Below are positions 1 through 5,003 of a DNA stretch of 5,003 nt, one piece after another. A model generated the notes under the pieces. It did not search any database and had not been told where the DNA came from. It saw nothing but the letters and a program-made list of their open reading frames with translations. The translations under genes and the position numbers were made by a program. Source of the stretch: Mogibacterium sp. (lineage in GTDB: Bacteria > Bacillota > Clostridia > Peptostreptococcales > Anaerovoracaceae); the NCBI GenBank assembly GCA_017434685.1, contig JAFREV010000100.1, forward strand, positions 1 through 5,003, given 5' to 3'. Position 1 is the stretch's first letter, and each line of letters starts with the position of its first letter.

Positions 1-1128
1 ATTGAAATAGTTCAGATCAATACGACATCCAAAAGGCCTGACTCTCTTGCCAACAGAATCAGTGATGATACAACAAAGTTCGGAATGAATGATCTTCTTG
101 CAGGGACCAGAGCTTTTCTCCAATACGGCAAGACGGATATCCTCATGGACTATTGGGGGAAGCAGGGGATTCAGAATGATTTTATCAACCGTATGCTGTA
201 TGCGATGAGAAATATAGACGTCGGTATTTCGCTATGTGATATCACAGATATTGAACGAGGGATATCGAGCCTTCGAAATCTGTTCAGCGACCCTGATGCA
301 TTTAAACCGACAACTTTTGTAGAGAATTTTTTCGCTCTTGTAATTGAAGGCATCCATCAGGATTACGGTCCTTTGATAACAAAGGATGAAATGGAGTTCA
401 TCGACTTGGTTAAATGGGCTTTCAGAAAGGGCTTCTGGCAACAGACATTGACTCTTATCGAATCGAGGGGCCCGCAGGATTTCTTAAGCAGAGGAATGTA
501 CTACTACTGTAATTCAGAGGAAGGCAAGCCTGATGTTATTAAGAAATTCGGTCAGATATACTTCGATCTCAGACCTTTTGAAAAATATAAACTTGACGAT
601 ATAGCCCATTACTATTTGAAGTTCTACGGCAGGTGGAGAGTCGGAAACCATTCAAATGATACGGCCCATCAGCTCGAGTACACGGACAGAAGACTCAAAG
701 ATCTTGAAGAGACATCAGATGAGTTTATTCGTGCATATACATTATGCGACGACAGATACGCTCTACATGAGCTTCTGTACTCATATTACAATGTAGGAAC
801 TATACGAAACATTACGAATCACGCAGAGGGCGATGTTACCGGTTTGACTTATGCCAGAGAAGACTCCGAGATAGGCGAGAGGATGAATAAGATCAAACAT
901 GCCATAGAGTTCTTCATAAAGAGTTATGATAATGTGCGTAACATAATAGACTCATGCGGCAGAGAGAATGATGTTGTCGAGATTGAAGCCGCAGACATCG
1001 TCGGATACTCGAACTTTTTAAGAGCAGAACTAAAAAAATCCAAGTACGGCAAAGGTAAAAATAAAGATAATAAAGATCCGGACACTAACAAAGACACGGA
1101 TAAAGACACGCACAAAGACAATAAATAA
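1..1128 (+). CDS. Type III CRISPR-associated CARF-HEPN ribonuclease, Csx1/Csx2 (TM1812)/Csm6-like, 5'-partial
   Basis: Proteins of this family are accessory RNases of type III CRISPR systems. A cyclic oligoadenylate made by Cas10 binds the N-terminal CARF domain and switches on RNA cleavage by the C-terminal HEPN domain. The frame is open from base 1, giving 375 codons, so the ATG at 85 is probably internal. No ribosome binding site is evident there, and the residues before it continue the family fold. The CARF core, with its D-x-T-H-G type motif, would lie upstream. Visible features are the post-CARF helix around MNDLLAGTRAFLQYGKTDIL (85-144), a linker helix FIDLVKWAFRKGFWQQTLTL (394-453) that matches the family's 'one residue short of QALTL' pattern, and the HEPN catalytic motif R-N-I-T-N-H at 805-822 (R-x4-H). 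The protein ends in a hydrophilic Lys/Asp-rich tail. The family call rests on remembered motif patterns, not a search. The choice among Csx1, Csx2 and Csm6 is not secure, because the N-terminus is missing. Confidence 0.82.
   Translation: MEIVQINTTSKRPDSLANRISDDTTKFGMNDLLAGTRAFLQYGKTDILMDYWGKQGIQNDFINRMLYAMRNIDVGISLCDITDIERGISSLRNLFSDPDAFKPTTFVENFFALVIEGIHQDYGPLITKDEMEFIDLVKWAFRKGFWQQTLTLIESRGPQDFLSRGMYYYCNSEEGKPDVIKKFGQIYFDLRPFEKYKLDDIAHYYLKFYGRWRVGNHSNDTAHQLEYTDRRLKDLEETSDEFIRAYTLCDDRYALHELLYSYYNVGTIRNITNHAEGDVTGLTYAREDSEIGERMNKIKHAIEFFIKSYDNVRNIIDSCGRENDVVEIEAADIVGYSNFLRAELKKSKYGKGKNKDNKDPDTNKDTDKDTHKDNK
805..822 (+). other. HEPN catalytic R-x4-H motif of the CRISPR ribonuclease
   Basis: These six codons encode R-N-I-T-N-H. 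HEPN ribonucleases use an R-x(4-6)-H motif, with a polar residue (usually Asn) after the Arg, to cleave RNA in a composite active site formed by two protomers. The flanking residues (G-T-I before, A-E-G after) also resemble the Csx1/Csm6 form of the motif. Both key residues are present, so the enzyme is predicted to be active. Confidence 0.75.
1063..1125 (+). repeat. Short tandem repeat encoding a Lys-Asp tail
   Basis: Three 12-bp units at 1090-1101, 1102-1113 and 1114-1125 each begin AAAGACA, and the first two share AAAGACACG. Two more AAAGAT copies at 1063 and 1072 start the series. They encode K-D-N, K-D-P-D-T-N, K-D-T-D, K-D-T-H and K-D-N-K, forming the extreme C-terminus of the CRISPR ribonuclease. 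The tail is strongly hydrophilic and likely disordered. It follows a Lys-rich stretch starting near 1033. Replication slippage is the probable origin, and the repeat number may vary between strains. Confidence 0.65.
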
Positions 1129-1149
1129 CTACAAACTAAATGCTCATTG

Positions 1150-1158
1150 TGTTACAAT
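1150..1158 (+). promoter_or_regulatory. Candidate extended -10 promoter for ileS
   Basis: The sequence TG-T-TACAAT fits an extended -10 element (TGn followed by TATAAT with one mismatch). The region about 17 bp upstream (TACAAA near 1130-1135) is a poor -35 box, which extended -10 promoters tolerate. Transcription would begin around 1165 and give a leader of roughly 64 nt before ileS. This is the only gap of useful size upstream of ileS. The gene could instead be read through from the CRISPR gene, since no intrinsic terminator is visible between them. Confidence 0.35.
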
Positions 1159-1167
1159 TTCAAAGTG

Positions 1168-1203
1168 TGCGACTTTCGGACCCATCGCAGGTCCTGCGCC
1201 GAA
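1168..1203 (+). promoter_or_regulatory. ileS leader with overlapping, mutually exclusive hairpins
   Basis: Several inverted repeats share the same bases. TGCGA (1168-1172) pairs with TCGCA (1185-1189). GGACC (1178-1182) pairs with GGTCC (1190-1194), and TTC (1175-1177) with GAA (1201-1203) can extend that stem around a bulge. CGCAG (1186-1190) pairs with CTGCG (1194-1198). TTCGG (1175-1179) with CCGAA (1199-1203) is a further alternative. No T run follows, so this is not an intrinsic terminator. It ends 11 nt before the ribosome binding site. CGCAGG-T-CCTGCG (1186-1198) is also a near-perfect DNA palindrome that could be a protein site. The pairing is seen directly; a regulatory role is inference. 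Confidence 0.4.
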
Positions 1204-1214
1204 TATCAATTTAT

Positions 1215-1219
1215 AGGAG
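1215..1219 (+). promoter_or_regulatory. Ribosome binding site of ileS
   Basis: AGGAG lies nine bases upstream of the ATG at 1229. It is a strong Shine-Dalgarno match at normal spacing and fixes the ileS start. It contrasts with rlmN, which lacks one. Confidence 0.85.
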
Positions 1220-1228
1220 AATTTACTA

Positions 1229-4200
1229 ATGTTTCAGAATTTATCGGATAAACCCGTAGCGGAGTATCAGGGAGAACAAGTCAAGAATTGGAATGACATG
1301 GATATGCTCAGCCTCTGCGTTAAAGCAAGGGAGGGCGCTCCTTCATTCGTGTTTTATGAAGGACCGCCGACAGCAAACGGCAAACCGGGTATTCATCATA
1401 TGATGGCACGTACCTTGAAAGACTCCGTAAACAGATATAAGACCATGCAGGGTTTCCAGGTTAAGCGTAAAGGCGGCTGGGACACTCACGGACTTCCTGT
1501 TGAAATCGAAGTAGAGAAACAACTCGGTTTTTCGGGTAAACAAAACATAGAGAAATACGGCATAAAAGAATTCAACGAAAAATGTCGTGAGTCTGTATTC
1601 AAATACACTCAGATGTGGACAGACATGTCGGAAAAGATGGCTTATCTTGCTGACATGGAGGATCCTTATATAACATATAAAAATGATTACATTGAGACGG
1701 GCTGGTGGATTATCAAAACAGCTTTTGATAAAGACCTCATATACGAAGGATACAAGATTCTTCCGTACTGCCCGCGCTGCGGAACCGGCCTCGCATCACA
1801 CGAGGTTGCACAAGGTTATAAGGATGTAAAGGTCAACACTCTGACTTGCAGATTCCACCGTACGGACTGTGATAATGACAATGAGTATTTCCTTGCGTGG
1901 ACTACAACTCCTTGGACACTTGCATCAAACATCGCACTTACGGTAGGACCTAATGTCGATTATGTTAAATGCCTTATGAAGACCGGAGACAGCGAAGGGG
2001 ATTATCTTTGGGCCGCCGAAGCCCTCGCTGACAAAGTTCTCGCAAATGACGAATATGAAGTCGTTGAGAAGGTTAAGGGACAGGACATGGAGTACTGGAC
2101 CTATGAACAGCTCGAACCATTTGTCGTTCCTGAGGAAGGAAAGAATGCATTTATAGTTACATGCATGGATTATGTATCTACAGAAGATGGTACGGGAATC
2201 GTTCATACCGCTCCGGCATTCGGTGAAGACGACTACAACTGCGGCCGCAAGTATAATCTCGCAGTTATGCAGCCGGTAGATGAGAGAGGCTGCTATACAG
2301 AGACTCCTTGGGCAGGCAGATTCGTAATGGAAGACGGCCTCGATGTAGATATCATTAAATATCTCGCTCAGGACAATAAGATTTATTCAAAACAAAAAAT
2401 GGAGCACGCCTATCCGCATTGCTGGCGATGCGACACACCGCTCGTATACTACGCAAACAAGTCATGGTATATCGAGATGACCAAACTCAAAGACCGTCTT
2501 GTTGCAAACAACAATACAGTTAATTGGTTCCCACCTCACGTAGGTGAGAAGAGATTCGGAAACTGGCTCGAAGAGGTTAAAGACTGGGCAATTTCCAGAT
2601 CCAGATACTGGGGAACTCCGCTTCCGCTCTGGAAGTGTGAATGCGGACACATCCACTGCGTTGGCTCACGCGAGCAGCTCGTGGCCGATGCCGAGCAGGA
2701 TATAGATATGAGCATCGAACTCCACAGACCGTATGTGGATGACGTGACCATAAAATGCCCGAAGTGCGGTAAAAGCATGCACAGAACGCCTGAAGTTATG
2801 GACTGCTGGTTCGACTCAGGAGCAATGCCTTTCGCACAGTGGCATTATCCGTTTGAAAAGGCGGACACTTTCGATGAATTATTCCCGGCGGACTTCATCT
2901 GCGAGGGAATCGACCAGACAAGAGGATGGTTCTACTCACTGATGGCTATTTCAACTATCGTGAAAGATTGTGCTCCGTACAGAAATGTACTTGTTAACGA
3001 CCTCATTCTTGATAAACACGGCAAAAAGATGAGCAAGCACGTCGGCAACACCGTAGATCCGTTTGAGATGATGAACAAATACGGTGCAGATGCAGTCAGA
3101 TGGTATCTGCTTCACGGATCTCCGGCATGGACACCGACCAAGTTTGACGAGGACGGGGTCAAAGAAGTTATCAGCAAGGTGTTCAGCACGCTGAGGAACA
3201 CTTATAACTTCTTCTGTCTCTATGCCAATATAGATAAGGCCGAAGTCAAACATTTTGATGTGACATATGATCAGAGACCGGAACTCGACAGATGGATAAT
3301 TTCCAAATACAACAAACTCATTAAAGCAACTACCGAGCATATGGATGAGTATGATCATATGAGAGCCGTACGCGCTATCGGTGAATTCATCGACGATGAT
3401 CTCTCCAATTGGTATATCAGACGTGCCAGAAGAAGATTCTTCGCTGAGGGAGAGGGCGATGCAATGAGTCTCGATAAGCGTGCAGCATATGCGACAACTT
3501 ACGAGATACTAAACGGCGTAGCCCGCATGATGGCTCCGTTTGCACCGTTTATCGCTGATGAGATATACACAAAACTGACAGGGGAGCAGACTGTACATAC
3601 TGCATATTTCCCTAAGGCGGATGAAAAACTCATCGATGATAAGACAGAAGAACGTATGGATCTGGTTAAGACTCTTGTAAATCTCGGCAGAAGCACCAGA
3701 GAGCAGGAGAAACTCAAAGTCAGACAGCCGCTTTCGAAAGTTATCGTAGATGGTAACTATAAAGATATTATCGGTGACCTAACGGGTCTTATTATGGAAG
3801 AACTCAATGTACACGAGGTTCAGTTCGAAGATGATTTGGATAAGTATATGAACTTCCAGATCAAGCCTAATTTCAAGGCTGCAGGCCCTGTGCTTGGCAA
3901 GAATATCAAAGAATTCGGCGCTGCACTCGCAGGACTCGATGCCAAGGAAACTATCGCAAAGATAGGAGAAGGCCCGATTGAGATGGAACTCGGAGGCGAA
4001 AAATACGAAATCACAGATGAATTCCTCGATGTCAGGATTTCATCCAAAGAAGGTTTCGTAGTCGGCATGGACAATAACGTATTCGTCATACTCGATACGA
4101 CTCTTACACCTGAGCTTATCAATCAGGGATATGTCAGAGAGGTTATCTCCAAGATACAGCAGCTCAGAAAACAAGCTGATTTCGAGATGATGGATCAGAT

Positions 4201-4363
4201 TAAGATTTATCTTGCAGCAGATGAGGATATCTCCAAAGCCGTTGATGAAGCCAAAGACTTCATCATGGACGAGACTATTGCCGTTGCAATAGAGAAAGCT
4301 GACGGACTTGATGAATTTGATATAAACGGCCACAAGACCGGCATCAAAGTCGAACGCATATAA
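1229..4363 (+). CDS. ileS: Isoleucyl-tRNA synthetase, type 2 (IleRS2), with GIHH signature
   Basis: This cytoplasmic class I synthetase activates isoleucine with ATP and charges tRNA-Ile. It hydrolyses mischarged Val-tRNA-Ile in an inserted CP1 editing domain. The length of 1044 residues fits the long, eukaryote-like type 2 class. In order: the catalytic signature EGPPTANGKPGIHH, with G54-I55-H56-H57 where H-x-G-H is usual; Cys pair C181/C184; editing-domain Thr-rich AWTTTPWT (223-230); GTGIVHTAPAFGEDDY (321-336), where D335 aligns with the editing Asp of E. coli IleRS (D342); C398-W-R-C401; possible zinc ribbon with C470/C472 and C510/C513; DCWFDSG (525-531); DQTRGWFY (562-569); ATP-binding loop K600-M-S-K-H604. 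An anticodon-binding helical domain and a C-terminal domain follow. The start is supported by AGGAG at 1215-1219. The frame is intact with both active centres present. The altered signature is known from mupirocin hyper-resistant IleRS2, so high mupirocin resistance is predicted here. Whether this is the only IleRS in the cell cannot be told. Confidence 0.97.
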   Translation: MFQNLSDKPVAEYQGEQVKNWNDMDMLSLCVKAREGAPSFVFYEGPPTANGKPGIHHMMARTLKDSVNRYKTMQGFQVKRKGGWDTHGLPVEIEVEKQLGFSGKQNIEKYGIKEFNEKCRESVFKYTQMWTDMSEKMAYLADMEDPYITYKNDYIETGWWIIKTAFDKDLIYEGYKILPYCPRCGTGLASHEVAQGYKDVKVNTLTCRFHRTDCDNDNEYFLAWTTTPWTLASNIALTVGPNVDYVKCLMKTGDSEGDYLWAAEALADKVLANDEYEVVEKVKGQDMEYWTYEQLEPFVVPEEGKNAFIVTCMDYVSTEDGTGIVHTAPAFGEDDYNCGRKYNLAVMQPVDERGCYTETPWAGRFVMEDGLDVDIIKYLAQDNKIYSKQKMEHAYPHCWRCDTPLVYYANKSWYIEMTKLKDRLVANNNTVNWFPPHVGEKRFGNWLEEVKDWAISRSRYWGTPLPLWKCECGHIHCVGSREQLVADAEQDIDMSIELHRPYVDDVTIKCPKCGKSMHRTPEVMDCWFDSGAMPFAQWHYPFEKADTFDELFPADFICEGIDQTRGWFYSLMAISTIVKDCAPYRNVLVNDLILDKHGKKMSKHVGNTVDPFEMMNKYGADAVRWYLLHGSPAWTPTKFDEDGVKEVISKVFSTLRNTYNFFCLYANIDKAEVKHFDVTYDQRPELDRWIISKYNKLIKATTEHMDEYDHMRAVRAIGEFIDDDLSNWYIRRARRRFFAEGEGDAMSLDKRAAYATTYEILNGVARMMAPFAPFIADEIYTKLTGEQTVHTAYFPKADEKLIDDKTEERMDLVKTLVNLGRSTREQEKLKVRQPLSKVIVDGNYKDIIGDLTGLIMEELNVHEVQFEDDLDKYMNFQIKPNFKAAGPVLGKNIKEFGAALAGLDAKETIAKIGEGPIEMELGGEKYEITDEFLDVRISSKEGFVVGMDNNVFVILDTTLTPELINQGYVREVISKIQQLRKQADFEMMDQIKIYLAADEDISKAVDEAKDFIMDETIAVAIEKADGLDEFDINGHKTGIKVERI
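1388..1399 (+). other. Non-canonical HIGH motif (G-I-H-H) of IleRS2
   Basis: The codons GGT ATT CAT CAT encode residues 54-57. In class I synthetases this position normally reads H-x-G-H, and the first His and the Gly contact ATP. Here the first His and the Gly have swapped places. The change lies in an otherwise normal context (GPPTANGKP before, a helix after), so it is not a frameshift or sequencing error. Confidence 0.9.
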
Positions 4364-4366
4364 TCA

Positions 4367-5003
4367 ATGAACACATGCAATATCAACAAAAAGAATATAC
4401 TGGATTTCGACCTCGCAGAATTACGCGAGGTCGTTTCAGAATTTGAAGAGAAGCCTTTTCGCGCTAATCAACTATTTGATTGGATTTCAAAGGGCGTTGT
4501 TGATTATTCGGAAATGCGGAATCTTCCGCAGTCGTTGATAGAAAAGTTGGTCGATTGCGGCTATTATCTTGGATTGCCGGAGATTATCAGTTCTCAGCAG
4601 TCAAAGGACGGAACCATTAAATGTCTGTTCAGATTTGATGACGGAGCAGAGGTGGAGTCCGTTTTTATGAAGTATAATTACGGCAACTCCATATGCATAT
4701 CTTCTCAGGTAGGCTGCCGTATGGGATGCACATTCTGCGCTTCGACCATGGACGGTCTCGAAAGAAACCTTACGGGTGGCGAGATGCTCGGTGAGGTGCT
4801 GGCTATGAGTAATCATACCGGAGAGAATATAGGACATGTTGTCGTAATGGGAATGGGGGAGCCTCTGGATAATTACGATGAACTATCGAGATTTATCAAG
4901 CTGATTCATAATCCTAAAGGATATAATCTCGGCCTCAGAAATATAACTGTGTCCACTTGCGGAATTATTCCTGCTATGAGAAACTTCGCTGAGGATTTCC
5001 CGC
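4367..5003 (+). CDS. rlmN: Dual-specificity RNA methyltransferase RlmN (23S rRNA A2503-C2), 3'-partial
   Basis: RlmN is a radical-SAM enzyme that methylates C2 of A2503 in the peptidyl-transferase region of 23S rRNA, and A37 of some tRNAs, using a 4Fe-4S cluster and two Cys residues. The window holds 212 codons, a little over half of the usual 340-390. Seen: an N-terminal accessory domain with EKPFRANQLFDWI (about residues 26-38); C110 in SICISSQVGC, aligned with the E. coli resolving Cys118; the cluster motif C117-R-M-G-C121-T-F-C124; MGMGEPLDNYD (161-171), a SAM-binding signature; and STCG (196-199). The methyl-carrying C-terminal Cys lies beyond the window. The EPLDNYD form favours RlmN over the resistance enzyme Cfr. 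The ATG is three bases after the ileS stop and has no Shine-Dalgarno, so translational coupling to ileS is likely. The start is chosen because the protein then begins just ahead of the conserved N-terminal domain. Confidence 0.95.
   Translation, partial: MNTCNINKKNILDFDLAELREVVSEFEEKPFRANQLFDWISKGVVDYSEMRNLPQSLIEKLVDCGYYLGLPEIISSQQSKDGTIKCLFRFDDGAEVESVFMKYNYGNSICISSQVGCRMGCTFCASTMDGLERNLTGGEMLGEVLAMSNHTGENIGHVVVMGMGEPLDNYDELSRFIKLIHNPKGYNLGLRNITVSTCGIIPAMRNFAEDFP
4408..4433 (+). repeat. Perfect 9-bp inverted repeat inside the 5' end of rlmN
   Basis: CGACCTCGC (4408-4416) and GCGAGGTCG (4425-4433) are exact reverse complements, separated by an 8-base loop. The arms are GC-rich compared with their surroundings. 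The hairpin lies about 41 bases into rlmN and is followed by only three T bases, so it makes a weak terminator at best. It may attenuate transcription or slow translation between ileS and rlmN. The bases also encode the ordinary RlmN sequence DLAELREVV, so chance is possible. Confidence 0.5.

Noticed and set aside
85..87. ATG at 85 as the true start of the CRISPR nuclease
   Set aside because: The frame is open back to base 1 with plausible protein sequence, no ribosome binding site precedes this ATG, and the CARF domain needed by the family would be missing.
880..900. R-M-N-K-I-K-H as the HEPN catalytic motif
   Set aside because: The R-x5-H spacing is allowed, but R-N-I-T-N-H at 805-822 has the Asn after Arg and the flanks typical of Csx1/Csm6, so it is the better candidate.
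1030..1041. Seven-A run as a programmed frameshift site
   Set aside because: The zero frame continues normally to the stop at 1126 and nothing indicates a meaningful alternative-frame product.
1129..1228. T-box riboswitch upstream of ileS
   Set aside because: The gap is too short for a standard T-box, the conserved GGTGGNACCGCG-like sequence is absent, and there is no terminator.
3026..3040. K-M-S-K-H instead of K-M-S-K-S as a defect
   Set aside because: The K-M-S-K core is intact and the last position varies among class I synthetases, so no loss of function is implied.
2951..3358. Minus-strand open frame of 135 codons inside ileS
   Set aside because: It lies opposite a highly conserved synthetase region including K-M-S-K, has no recognisable family or ribosome binding site, and is best explained as a shadow of ileS. 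The same holds for the other minus-strand frames.
4359..4364. TATAAT as a -10 box for rlmN
   Set aside because: Transcription would start after the rlmN ATG at 4367, and there is no -35 match upstream. The bases are the end of ileS and its stop codon.

Overview
This window looks like a piece of a chromosome from a Gram-positive anaerobe of the Clostridia type. That is inferred from moderate GC, frequent AGA arginine codons, a consensus AGGAG ribosome binding site and the type of isoleucyl-tRNA synthetase. No marker in the window fixes genus or species. All three genes are on the + strand, and both ends of the window cut through a gene.

Positions 1-1128 hold the C-terminal part of a CRISPR-associated CARF-HEPN ribonuclease of the Csx1/Csx2 (TM1812)/Csm6 group, an accessory effector of type III CRISPR systems. 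The reading frame is already open at base 1, so the real start and most of the ring-nucleotide-sensing CARF domain lie upstream. The catalytic HEPN motif R-N-x-x-x-H is intact, and the protein ends in a Lys/Asp-rich tail encoded by a 12-bp repeat.

Positions 1129-1228 are a 100-bp intergenic gap. It carries a candidate extended -10 promoter, a short leader that can fold into several mutually exclusive hairpins, and a good ribosome binding site. No T-box consensus is visible, although Firmicutes ileS genes often have one.

Positions 1229-4363 encode a complete 1044-residue isoleucyl-tRNA synthetase of the long type 2 (eukaryote-like) class. Its HIGH signature reads G-I-H-H instead of H-x-G-H. 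This swapped form is known from IleRS2 enzymes that are extremely resistant to mupirocin. Three bases after its stop, rlmN begins (4367 to the window end), encoding the radical-SAM enzyme that methylates A2503 of 23S rRNA and certain tRNAs. ileS and rlmN look co-transcribed and translationally coupled.

So a CRISPR defence effector sits directly upstream of a two-gene translation unit. The CRISPR gene probably marks the end of a type III cas locus outside the window. No CRISPR array, tRNA, rRNA or insertion sequence was seen. I did not find a wholly new system: the most notable items are the GIHH synthetase, the tailed HEPN nuclease and the switch-like ileS leader.
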